Assembly (NCBI RefSeq): GCF_014303735.1
Contig: NZ_CP060296.1
Location: 3,173,501-3,237,500 of the forward strand
Origin: Variovorax sp. PAMC28562
GTDB lineage: Bacteria; Pseudomonadota; Gammaproteobacteria; Burkholderiales; Burkholderiaceae_C
Reading direction: 5' to 3'
DNA: 64,000 bases
This document shows positions 25,962 to 34,081 of this stretch, in pieces; within the stretch, counting starts at the first letter, position 1, and every line of letters starts with the position of its first letter. A program made the translations under genes and the position numbers. The notes beneath the pieces were generated by a model that was not told the DNA's origin, did no database searches, and saw nothing but the letters and a program-made list of their open reading frames with translations.

Positions 25962-26966
25962 TCAGTCTCCCGAAATGCCGAGGTGGCGACGTGGATCGAA
26001 AGGCGCTGCTTTCGCGAGTTGCTCGTAGGCCTGGCGCGCCGCGTCGGTGTCGGCGGGCGGCAGGGCTATCTCGAGCAGCAGGTAGAGATTGCCCCGCGGC
26101 TTGCCCGGCAGGCCGCGCTCTTTGAGCCGCAGCTTGAGCCCGCTGCGCGCATTGCGCGGCACGGTCACTTCGACCACGCCGCCACCCGGCGTCGGCACCT
26201 TCACCTGCGCGCCCAGCGCCGCTTCGGTCGGCGTCACAGGCAGCGTCATGTAGAGATCGCGCTCTTCGATGCGATAGAGCTTGTGTGGCGCGATGCGCAC
26301 TTCGAGGTACAGGTCGCCGGCCGGCTCGCCGCCCTGGCCGGGCATGCCATGGCCCGTCAGCCGGATGAACTGGCCGGGATGCACGCCGGCCGGAATCTTC
26401 ACGCTCAGTGTGCGATTGACGAAGGCCGGCTGCCCCTGCGCATCGGTGTCGAGCGCGCGCAGGGTGATCTCGCGCTCGGCACCGTTGATCGCGTCCTCGA
26501 GCGAAATCTCGATGGCCGCGTGATGGTCTTCGCCTTTGGCGCGGTGGTTGCGGCGCTCGGCACCGCGGCGTTCCGAGGCACCGAACATGGAAGAGAAGAA
26601 TTCGCTGAAATCGGCATGATCGGCCGGACCCTGATGCGGCCCGCGATGGAATTCGAAGCCTTCGTCCCACCCAGGCGGCGGCTGGAAGTCACCGCCTGCA
26701 CCTGGGCCGCCAGGACCACCGGCACGGCCACCCATGCCTTCACCACGCGCTACACGTGCCGCCAGCGCATCGTAGGCGGCGCGCTTTTCCTTGTCGCGCA
26801 GCACGTCGTTGGCCTCGTTGATGTCGCGCATCTTCGTCTCGGCATCGGCTTCCTTGCTGACGTCGGGGTGGTACTTGCGTGCCAGCTTGCGATAGGCCTT
26901 GCGCACCTCGTCTTCCGACGCGGTCGACGCGAGGCCGAGTGCTTTGTAGTAGTCCTTGAATTCCAT
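25962..26966 (-). CDS. cbpA: Curved-DNA-binding DnaJ homologue CbpA
   Basis: This type II J-domain co-chaperone of 334 residues works with DnaK. The J domain (residues 4-70) includes YYKALGLASTASEDEVRKAY and the HPD motif at 33-35. A Gly/Pro-rich linker follows (about 80-115), then two beta-domains ending FDPRRHLGISGD. There are no zinc-finger cysteine repeats, so it is CbpA rather than DnaJ. Adjacent cbpM supports the call. The ATG at 26966 is preceded by a modest GAACACTTC leader. Confidence 0.92.
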   Translation of the reverse strand: MEFKDYYKALGLASTASEDEVRKAYRKLARKYHPDVSKEADAETKMRDINEANDVLRDKEKRAAYDALAARVARGEGMGGRAGGPGGPGAGGDFQPPPGWDEGFEFHRGPHQGPADHADFSEFFSSMFGASERRGAERRNHRAKGEDHHAAIEISLEDAINGAEREITLRALDTDAQGQPAFVNRTLSVKIPAGVHPGQFIRLTGHGMPGQGGEPAGDLYLEVRIAPHKLYRIEERDLYMTLPVTPTEAALGAQVKVPTPGGGVVEVTVPRNARSGLKLRLKERGLPGKPRGNLYLLLEIALPPADTDAARQAYEQLAKAAPFDPRRHLGISGD

Positions 26967-27006
26967 GAAGTGTTCTTGTGTGCCGCTGAACGCCGAAAAG
27001 AAACGT

Positions 27007-27660
27007 CTAGGCTATGGCGCCGCCGCCGTCGACGTTTTGCGCTAGCGCATACGCCGTCCATTTACCGCCCGTTCGCTCGAACTTCAACGGTTGCGCGTTG
27101 CCGAGCACATCGGGTCCGATCGGTACGCCGAGCAGCGCGGCAAGCACATACAACGTGCCGCCATGCGCCACCACCAGCACGGGCGCCGGCTCGGCCAGCG
27201 CGGCTGCCAGCGCACCGCGCTTGCGCTCGACGAAGCTCGCCAGCGTTTCGCCGTTCTCAGGGGCGCAGGCCCAGTCGATGTTGGCCGACGAGGTGCCGAT
27301 CAGGTCGCCGAAGTGCCGCTCGCGCAGGTCTTCGCTCTCGAGCGGTACCAGCTTGAGCGTGGCGCCCACGGCTTTCGCGGTGGTCAGCGCACGGTTCGCG
27401 TCACTCGCCACCAACGTGCGGATCGGCTCGCCCGCAAGCACTGCGGCCGCTCGTGCCGCTTGCTGCAATCCGAGTTCGCTCAAGGGTTCGTCGACCGCCT
27501 GAAAAATGCGCAGCGCGTTGCGACCTGTCTGACCGTGGCGCAGAAAGTAGAAGTGATCGCAGGCCGGCGTCAGCGGCTCCGCGGCAGCGAGGCGAACGAG
27601 TTCTTCGTAGCCTGCGGGATGCTGAACCGTGAAATGAGGAGGCGTCGAAGGTGTGGTCAT
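27007..27660 (-). CDS. Histidine phosphatase superfamily protein (phosphoglycerate mutase-like)
   Basis: This cytoplasmic phosphatase of 217 residues has the catalytic RHG motif at residues 41-43 (FYFLRHGQTGRN). The later partner motifs are LVASDANRALTTA and VLVVAHGGTLYVL, with the second catalytic histidine. It has a non-family N-terminal extension of about 35 residues. Its substrate cannot be predicted; relatives act on phospho-sugars, alpha-ribazole phosphate or other small phosphates. The start codon directly follows the acylase stop (TGAATG), so the two genes are co-expressed. Confidence 0.88.
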   Translation of the reverse strand: MTTPSTPPHFTVQHPAGYEELVRLAAAEPLTPACDHFYFLRHGQTGRNALRIFQAVDEPLSELGLQQAARAAAVLAGEPIRTLVASDANRALTTAKAVGATLKLVPLESEDLRERHFGDLIGTSSANIDWACAPENGETLASFVERKRGALAAALAEPAPVLVVAHGGTLYVLAALLGVPIGPDVLGNAQPLKFERTGGKWTAYALAQNVDGGGAIA

Positions 27661-30048
27661 TCAATACACAAGCTGCAGCGGCCGCCCCTGGCGCTGTGCC
27701 TGGACGTCCGCCGGATGGAAGGGCAATGGCAGCCATTGTTTGGCAGCGAACATCGGCAGCTGATCGTACGCGCGTGGCGATGCCGGGTCGCTGCTCTGGC
27801 CATACGTCAGCAGGCCGTGCGCAACCGGGCCGCGCTCATCGAAAGTCACGACCTGCAGGTAGCCGGTGCCGGAGTTGACGTTGTAGCCCTTGAGGTCGAT
27901 CACTGTCTGACCTTGCGTGCTGAGCTTGTTGAGCACGCCTTCGAATTCTTCGCCGCCGTGCAGGCCGATTTTCTCGCCACGCACCAAGCGGGATTGCGGA
28001 TTGCCCAGGGGTGTGTCGAGCGCGAAACCCGCGACTCGCAGCGTGTTCGCAGCTTCGGCCAGCGCCTTGAATACGGCTGCGCGAATGGCAGGCGTCGCCA
28101 TGTCGAGCCCTGCCGGCGTAGTCACGGGCTGGGCCGGGTCGAACGCCACGCGCCAGATGCCGGGCATGTCTTTGGCGGCGCGCCAGAACTCGCGGAACAG
28201 CGGCGCACCGCGAGACGCGGCGTTGCTGGTGCGGTCCCACGCAGTGAGTACACGGCAGCCGGCAGCCTGATCCGCCGTCAATGTCGAGGCGCTTTCGGCG
28301 CACGCCGCCGCGAGGTCGTTCATCACCAGCATGCCGGCGAGGTTCTTGTCGCGAAAGATCACGCTGCGCAAGTCTGCCGCGCTCATCCGGTTGCCGGGAA
28401 GGCCATCTGTACCGGCAAGCCGACCGCGGATTTCCATGATGCCGCTGCGCGTGCGCAAGCGTTGCGGCTTGCCGATCAAGCCGACCAAAGGAGACACACC
28501 GGGCATCGGCGCGATGTCCGGGTTGCTCAGCCAGAAACTGTCGTTGCTGTTCTGCACATAGTCGGGCGTGATGACGACCGGCATGCGCGCCGGCGCGATC
28601 AGGCCGGGCGACGCCGCTGTGCTGTCGCGGTTCCAGGCACAAGCGCTGCGCGACCCGTCGAGCACCGGCAGATTGGCCGCGTTGAGCAGCGCGGCCGCGG
28701 CGGGCGAGGGCGTGCAGGTCGTCAACATATCGGCCGACACATCGGGCACCACCGACAGATCGGCATACATCGCGTTGCCGTCACGGTCCGCCGCGATGGC
28801 GTTGATCCACGGCATGCCCTGGTTGCCCATCGCAGCACGCAGCTCGCTCACATTGCGCGCCTGGCCCATGCGGATCCAGCTGTCGGCCGATCGTGTGTTC
28901 AACGTGTTGGCGTCGCGCAGTGCATAGGCGCGTTGCGCCGTCCAGCCGAGGCCGGCGCGCGGCAGCGAGATCACCGGACCCCAATCGGTCGAATAAAAGG
29001 TGTGCTGCAGCGGCGCGCCACCGTCACCTGTTCCCCCGCTGCCGGACGGCAGGGTGACGGTGCGCACCGCCATGCGCTTGGGCTCGCCGTCCACCCAGTA
29101 GACAGTTGGGTCGGCCGGGTCGAGCTTCAGTTCGTAGAGCGTGAAGCGCTTGCCGGTCGACACGGTGTGCGTCCAGGCGACATCCTTGTTGAAGCCGATC
29201 GACACGATGGGGCTCAGCGCACCGGCTGCGCCCATCACGTCGAGCTGGCCGGGAATGGTCTGGTGAACCTGCCAGAAGCGGTTGATACCAACCCACGGAA
29301 AGTGCGGGTTGCCAAGCAACAGGCCCTTACCGTCGGGCGTCGCGTTGCGGCCGAAGGCCCAGCCGTTCGAGCCGAGTTCGCCGCCTTGCGGGTTGGCGTT
29401 GAAGCTATAGCGCGCGATCTCGGCGATCGACGCTTCAGGGACGACTGCTGCAGCGGTTTTGACTACCGGAGGCACCGCCGCCAGCACCGCACCCGCCAGT
29501 GCGCCGATGCCGCCTTGCACCATCGACAACTCGGTCGATCGCGCGAGGTCGCTCGTGGTCATCGGGCGCACCCACGCCTTGCCGCGACAGGGTTCGGGCA
29601 AGCCGGCCATTCCCGTGTCTTGCAGGTAGCGGTTGTAGCCGGCCACATAGCCGCGCATCAGCGCCTGCGCATCGGGACTGGCAGTGGCAGCGGCCCGCGC
29701 CAACGCGGCGTCGTCCATGTGAGAGCGCACGAAAAAATCGATGCGCGCGTTGGGCATCTTGACAAAGCCGAAGTCCCCGGCGGTCTGGGCGCCGAGGAAT
29801 TGCGAGCGGTCGCCACGAAGCGTGAGCAGGTGCTCGGCCGTTTGGCACACGTTGTCTTGCGCATGCGCATAGGCGGTGCCGTAGCCGAGGCCTTCCCAGT
29901 CAGGCGCCGTGATGTGCGCGATGCCGAAGGTGGTTCGCTCGATGGTCACGCTTCGCGCCTTGGCCGACAACGCAGAGCCACTGGCAGCAAACAGGGCGCC
30001 CGCGGCCATCGACACGAGAGCCGGGGAGAGCCGGAAACGAGCGGGCAT
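27661..30048 (-). CDS. Penicillin-amidase-family Ntn hydrolase, probable acyl-homoserine-lactone or lipopeptide acylase
   Basis: This exported N-terminal-nucleophile hydrolase has 795 residues. A signal peptide (about 1-29) is followed by an alpha chain, a spacer and a beta chain that should begin at Ser227 in GELGSNGWAFG after autocleavage. Flanking blocks LLLGNPHFPWVGINRFWQVH, DVMGAAGALSPIVSIGFNKD and VAWTHTVSTGKRFTLYEL match the PvdQ/AhlM acyl-homoserine-lactone acylase group better than classical penicillin G acylases. The enzyme would cleave long-chain N-acyl bonds in the periplasm. AHL degradation is known in Variovorax, but the true substrate here is inferred. Confidence 0.87.
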   Translation of the reverse strand: MPARFRLSPALVSMAAGALFAASGSALSAKARSVTIERTTFGIAHITAPDWEGLGYGTAYAHAQDNVCQTAEHLLTLRGDRSQFLGAQTAGDFGFVKMPNARIDFFVRSHMDDAALARAAATASPDAQALMRGYVAGYNRYLQDTGMAGLPEPCRGKAWVRPMTTSDLARSTELSMVQGGIGALAGAVLAAVPPVVKTAAAVVPEASIAEIARYSFNANPQGGELGSNGWAFGRNATPDGKGLLLGNPHFPWVGINRFWQVHQTIPGQLDVMGAAGALSPIVSIGFNKDVAWTHTVSTGKRFTLYELKLDPADPTVYWVDGEPKRMAVRTVTLPSGSGGTGDGGAPLQHTFYSTDWGPVISLPRAGLGWTAQRAYALRDANTLNTRSADSWIRMGQARNVSELRAAMGNQGMPWINAIAADRDGNAMYADLSVVPDVSADMLTTCTPSPAAAALLNAANLPVLDGSRSACAWNRDSTAASPGLIAPARMPVVITPDYVQNSNDSFWLSNPDIAPMPGVSPLVGLIGKPQRLRTRSGIMEIRGRLAGTDGLPGNRMSAADLRSVIFRDKNLAGMLVMNDLAAACAESASTLTADQAAGCRVLTAWDRTSNAASRGAPLFREFWRAAKDMPGIWRVAFDPAQPVTTPAGLDMATPAIRAAVFKALAEAANTLRVAGFALDTPLGNPQSRLVRGEKIGLHGGEEFEGVLNKLSTQGQTVIDLKGYNVNSGTGYLQVVTFDERGPVAHGLLTYGQSSDPASPRAYDQLPMFAAKQWLPLPFHPADVQAQRQGRPLQLVY

Positions 30049-30062
30049 CCTGAACGATCAGG

Positions 30063-30704
30063 CTAGAACTTCGGAATGCGCAAGGTCTTGCTGATCATCA
30101 ACGTGCCCGACAGGCCGAACAGCAGCGTGAGCGGGTGCAAGGCCCACGGGCCAACCAGCCAAACGCCGCCCCATATCGCCTCGCCGATGCGGCCTTGCCA
30201 GGCGGCGAGCGCGAGCACGCCGACCAGCGCAACGCTGGTTGGAATGGGCGTGCCCTCGAAAAACTTGACCTTGTCGGCGCCTTCGGAAAGCGCCTCGGCG
30301 GTGACGTTGTAGCGCGCCAGTCGGCTCACCCCGCAGCACACGAAATAGATCAGCAACAGGCAGTCCCAACCTCCCTTGAGCCCGGCGGCAAACGCCAGCG
30401 CGGCGGGTGCGACGCCAAAGGAAATGATGTCGGCGAGCGAGTCGAGCTCGCGGCCGAGCGCCGAGTGCGTCTGGCGCCAGCGCGCTATGCGGCCGTCGAA
30501 TACGTCGAAGATAAAAGCAGCCGGTGCCAGTGCGCCGGCCCACAAAAAATGATCGATCGACTGGCTCGCCACGAAAGCCATCGTCAGGAACACAGCGCCC
30601 ACGCCGCACGCCGCATTGCCTAGCGTGAACATGTCGGCCAGATGGAAGCCGCGGATCATCGAGAAGTGCTTGCGCGCTGGCGGTGCGTTGGAGGGCGTAG
30701 ACAT
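30063..30704 (-). CDS. pssA: CDP-diacylglycerol-serine O-phosphatidyltransferase
   Basis: This membrane enzyme of 213 residues makes phosphatidylserine, the precursor of phosphatidylethanolamine. The CDP-alcohol phosphotransferase signature DG-x2-AR-x8-G-x3-D-x3-D is complete, with D70, G71, R75, G84, D88 and D92 (FDVFDGRIARWR...). Several hydrophobic helices surround it, and there is no long N-terminal extension as in E. coli PssA. I used the ATG at 30704 after AAAGCCC; the open frame continues upstream without family sequence. It ends 14 bases upstream of the acylase start, so co-transcription is possible. Confidence 0.9.
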   Translation of the reverse strand: MSTPSNAPPARKHFSMIRGFHLADMFTLGNAACGVGAVFLTMAFVASQSIDHFLWAGALAPAAFIFDVFDGRIARWRQTHSALGRELDSLADIISFGVAPAALAFAAGLKGGWDCLLLIYFVCCGVSRLARYNVTAEALSEGADKVKFFEGTPIPTSVALVGVLALAAWQGRIGEAIWGGVWLVGPWALHPLTLLFGLSGTLMISKTLRIPKF

Positions 30705-30894
30705 GCAGGGCTTTTCGACAGAGGAGGTGGAAAGCACCTTAGCGCAAACGCAAAGCCGTTTCTGTAGTCGCGTTCCGATCGTTTGCCATCGAATCGACAA
30801 GGCGCTCAGCTGGTGCGCGGCATGGACTTCGAAGCGGGATGGCAAGTCGCGCATGAGCGCATCGGCTCGCCCGACGACCTCGAAGGCCGCTTCT

Positions 30895-32307
30895 TCAACT
30901 CGACAATGCGGCTTCGAGCGGGCCGGCGACGCGCGCGACCAGCGCCTCGCGGGCGACCGGTGCAGTCCAGCGGAAGCGATGGGTGCTTTCCCATTCGGGA
31001 TGGCTGCGCGCGGGACGTGCTGCGCGCACCGCCGGCGCCACATCGCGACCGGCGCTGCCGCCGACTGCGATGCGTTCGGTCGCCGCGTGGCCGCGGCGCT
31101 CCAGCGCCTGTGCCAACTGCAGCTGCCAAGCCGCCATCACCACCAGCACGCTGTCTTCGATGCTCAGCTCCTGCACGTCGCGCAGCATGTTCATCAACTT
31201 GCGGCCGAACGGCCCCCAGCCTTGCGACACCGCACCGCCGATGGCGCCGCCCAGTGCAGCACCGGCACCGAGCGACAGGCCGGCCAGTGCGAGATCGGCC
31301 ACCACGCCCACCGCAGCGCCCGCGATCACGCCTTTGCCCATCAACAGGCCGGCCGCCTTCATGGCCTCGGGCTCGAAGAAGTCCAGCGTCCAGCGGCCCT
31401 CGATAGCTTGCAGCGGCGCCTCGTTCGCATCGCCTTGCCGGAATCCGTAGAGCGCGAGCAAGTCGTCCGTACAGCGCTGTGCCTTGTCGGTGACGGACTG
31501 GCGCAGCGCCGCGACCAGCGCCTGGCGCTGGGTTTCGTCGGCGAACGCTGCGGCCGACGCTGTGCGGCGCACGGCCGCCGCATCGACCAGCAGTTCGGCG
31601 ATGCGGGCCGCCGCGGCGAGGCGTCGATGCGCGGCTTCGGCTTCGAGTTGTTCGACAGCCCGATGCAGCGGTTCGCGGTGATCGCGCAGCAAGGTCGCGA
31701 GGTCGCGATACAGATCGCGCTCGGCACCGGTAAAGGGCGCTGCCGCGTCGAAGCGCACGAGAACGTGCAGGCCGTAAGCCGACAGCAGCTCTTTCCACGC
31801 GGGCTCGCGGTTGGCCGCATCGCGCACGAAATTCAACACCGGCAACACCGGTCGCGCGCATGAATTGAGCAACTCGATCTCGGCGCGAAACTTGGGCAGC
31901 ACAGGCTCGCGTGCATCGATGACGAGAAATGCCGCATCGACATCGAGCATCGTGCGAAGCACCTTGGCCTCTTGCTCGAAGGTGCCGTGTGCCTCGGGGC
32001 TCTGAAGGAATGCGCGAATGCGATCGGGCGGTGTGTGCGTGGTGTCGAAGGCCTCGAGATGCTGTCGCAGCGACACCGCGTCTTCGAGCCCCGGCGTATC
32101 GAAAAATCGCACGATGCTGCGGCCGTCGATGCGCAAGTCGACGCTCTCGACATGGCGGGTTGTGCCGGGCCGCTCCGACACCTCGCCAAAATCGACGCGA
32201 CGGGTCAGCGTGCGCAGCAGCGAGGTCTTGCCGGAGTTGGTATGGCCGACGACTGCGATGCGAATGGCTTGAGGGTCGCTGCTGGCGCCAGACAGCTTGT
32301 CGTTCAT
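30895..32307 (-). CDS. DUF3482 family GTPase with C-terminal membrane-interacting region
   Basis: This predicted P-loop GTPase of 470 residues is of the TrmE/Era-Obg type. The N-domain has G1 GHTNSGKT (21-28), a G2/G3 region with RPGTTRHVESVD and FFDTPGLEDAV, and VLNFVRDAA in place of the NKxD motif. The C-terminal half (DUF3482) contains glycine/alanine-rich hydrophobic stretches (GVIAGAAVGVVADLALAGLS, GAALGGAIGGAV) that could insert in or line a membrane. The start ATG at 32307 overlaps the stop of the DUF2868 gene (ATGA), marking them as partners. The cellular role is unknown. Confidence 0.85.
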   Translation of the reverse strand: MNDKLSGASSDPQAIRIAVVGHTNSGKTSLLRTLTRRVDFGEVSERPGTTRHVESVDLRIDGRSIVRFFDTPGLEDAVSLRQHLEAFDTTHTPPDRIRAFLQSPEAHGTFEQEAKVLRTMLDVDAAFLVIDAREPVLPKFRAEIELLNSCARPVLPVLNFVRDAANREPAWKELLSAYGLHVLVRFDAAAPFTGAERDLYRDLATLLRDHREPLHRAVEQLEAEAAHRRLAAAARIAELLVDAAAVRRTASAAAFADETQRQALVAALRQSVTDKAQRCTDDLLALYGFRQGDANEAPLQAIEGRWTLDFFEPEAMKAAGLLMGKGVIAGAAVGVVADLALAGLSLGAGAALGGAIGGAVSQGWGPFGRKLMNMLRDVQELSIEDSVLVVMAAWQLQLAQALERRGHAATERIAVGGSAGRDVAPAVRAARPARSHPEWESTHRFRWTAPVAREALVARVAGPLEAALSS

Positions 32308-33716
32308 GGACGGACGCTCGCTTCGCCACGGCCGGTAAGCGCTGCGCTGTCGTCTTTTAAAACGCCATCCTCCTGCCATGGCGCGATGCCGACCTCGACC
32401 ATCCAGTCGCGCCAGCGTGCCGGCGTGGCCGACACGCCCCACAACCAAAGTCGGCATTCCCCGCACCGGCTCTGCACTTCGCGCACGAAGCGTTCCGCAC
32501 CACGGTCGGGACTCGATGCGCCGTTGCACACGAGGACCACGCGTGCGGGTCGCGCCCCAATCATCGCGGCGAGCAGTTCGCCGCGCTGGGCTGCGCTGCC
32601 ATCGACTTGAACATGGTGGGCGGCAGCCGGCACAGCAAGAGCAGGCGGCCAGGGCGCCTCGTCGGGCAACTCGAAACCGATGATCCAGAGCGCCTTCGAG
32701 GTGTCGCTCGCGGCCAGGCCGGGCACTGCGCCTTGTCGCATGCGTCCACCGTCGGCATCGACCACGCGGGGCGCTTGAAGTGCATCGAAGCGTGCCAACA
32801 ACTTCAGGTAATAGGCATTGCGCAGGTCAGGCTGCAGCGCATTTTTGCGCGCCTGCCAGACGGCGGCGCTCAAAAGTGCAAGCAGCAGCCGAGGCAACAG
32901 GCCGTAGACCACGACGCAGCCGGTCAGCCACAACGCCCATGCGCGCTGGCCGGCAAGCGACGCCGTATCCGGGGCGGCACTCGGCGATGAAAGCACCGTC
33001 TGTGCATCCGGCACCGGAAAGCCGAGCCACGATGGCAGCGCGCCGAGCCACTGCACGCTGCGCACGAAAAACCCGGGCTCGAGAATCGTCGTCTCCCAGC
33101 TCAGCGTGTAGTTGCGAAACGCCAGCGAGAAGAGCAGGGCGGCGACGACGACCGCGAACGAAAGCGTCCAGATCGTATGGCTCACGAATCCGAGTGCCCA
33201 CGGCAGCAGCCGCGCACGTGTCAACAAGCCGGTCGTCGCGCGCACCAGCACCGGCGCTTGCCCGCGCTTGCCACCCGCCACATGCGCAGTGAGTGCGAGC
33301 CAGATCGAACCGAACGATGCGCTGAACGAGCCGAATGAGCCGAACGGAAGCACGAGCCCGATGAGCCACACCAATAGCGTCAGCAAGTGCAATCCGAGCA
33401 GGCTGACCAGCGCGACCATCACGTTGATCTTGCGATCGCCGCCGATCACGTTGCCGGCCACGCCGAGCCCCGCGAGCACCACCACGGCGACGATGGCCAG
33501 CAAGATCCACGGCGCCGAGGCGCGCATGCGTTCGACTTCGGCATCGAGCCCGATGCGACGCCCGAGGATGCGGGCGCGCTCGGTGATGCGAGCGGCGCAG
33601 GTGTCATGCACCGACGACATCGCGGTATGCACAGCCTCCGCGTCGTCCAACGGGCCGGTCGTTTCGACCCACCGCACCGATTCCGTGACGACCGCGTCTG
33701 CCAGTGTCGTGTTCAA
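32304..33716 (-). CDS. DUF2868 membrane protein, partner of the DUF3482 GTPase
   Basis: This integral membrane protein of about 470 residues has hydrophobic helices at roughly 73-95, 104-128, 175-200 and 275-300. A soluble C-terminal region of about 160 residues is rich in Trp, Asp and Ala. The N-terminal soluble part includes VRWVETTGPLDDAEAVHTA, typical of DUF2868. No ATG fits. I chose the TTG at 33716, preceded by AAGGAA about 5 bases away; another TTG directly upstream (33719) is equally possible. An upstream ATG in frame would cross an intrinsic terminator. Overlap with the GTPase suggests a joint membrane-associated complex. Confidence 0.8.
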   Translation of the reverse strand: MNTTLADAVVTESVRWVETTGPLDDAEAVHTAMSSVHDTCAARITERARILGRRIGLDAEVERMRASAPWILLAIVAVVVLAGLGVAGNVIGGDRKINVMVALVSLLGLHLLTLLVWLIGLVLPFGSFGSFSASFGSIWLALTAHVAGGKRGQAPVLVRATTGLLTRARLLPWALGFVSHTIWTLSFAVVVAALLFSLAFRNYTLSWETTILEPGFFVRSVQWLGALPSWLGFPVPDAQTVLSSPSAAPDTASLAGQRAWALWLTGCVVVYGLLPRLLLALLSAAVWQARKNALQPDLRNAYYLKLLARFDALQAPRVVDADGGRMRQGAVPGLAASDTSKALWIIGFELPDEAPWPPALAVPAAAHHVQVDGSAAQRGELLAAMIGARPARVVLVCNGASSPDRGAERFVREVQSRCGECRLWLWGVSATPARWRDWMVEVGIAPWQEDGVLKDDSAALTGRGEASVRP

Positions 33717-33795
33717 CAAGTTCCTTGGTCGTTCTGAGTCGTGGTGGGAGGGCGCGGAAATTATGCCCGCCACACAGGCCGCGACTACAACGGAA

Positions 33796-33819
33796 AACGG
33801 GGCCGCAAAAGGCCCCGTT
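33796..33819 (-). terminator. Intrinsic terminator for a short reverse-strand gene
   Basis: A perfect 9-base stem, AACGGGGCC (33796-33804) with GGCCCCGTT (33811-33819), is followed on the reverse strand by a short T-run (GTTTTCC). It lies 60 bases past the end of the small hydrophobic frame at 33880-33955 and just before the DUF2868 leader, separating the two transcripts. Confidence 0.82.
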
Positions 33820-33879
33820 GAAAGCATCCCTCTCGGGATCGCGTTGCGCTGATGCGCTCTCGTTGCTTTCGGTTCGCTT

Positions 33880-33955
33880 TCAGCGAAGGCCGAAGAACGA
33901 AAGCACTGCAACAACGACGACGACCAGGCCGACGATATAAATGATGGAATTCACG
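33880..33955 (-). pseudogene. Tiny hydrophobic peptide gene with an apparent one-base frameshift
   Basis: From a GTG at 33955 the reverse strand reads VNSIIYIVGLVVVVVAVL, a single membrane helix, after an AGAGGGG ribosome site. In frame it then continues FVLRPSLKAN and on to a stop at 33785, past the terminator. Removing one base from the TTTT run near 33900 would instead give LSFFGLR and a stop at 33880. From memory, short proteobacterial membrane peptides end this way. A separate terminator at 33796-33819 supports a gene ending near 33880. Either this is a frameshifted copy, a sequencing error in a homopolymer, or a longer true peptide of 56 residues. Confidence 0.45.
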
Positions 33956-34081
33956 GCAAGCACCCCTCTTTGTTTAAGACCACTGGATGCTCGTGGCAAA
34001 GCGAAGATCGGATTGTCGGCGGCGGTCGGCGCGCGCTGTAGGACTCGCGAAGCAAACGCGGTCGTTCATCGGTCCGTCGAA

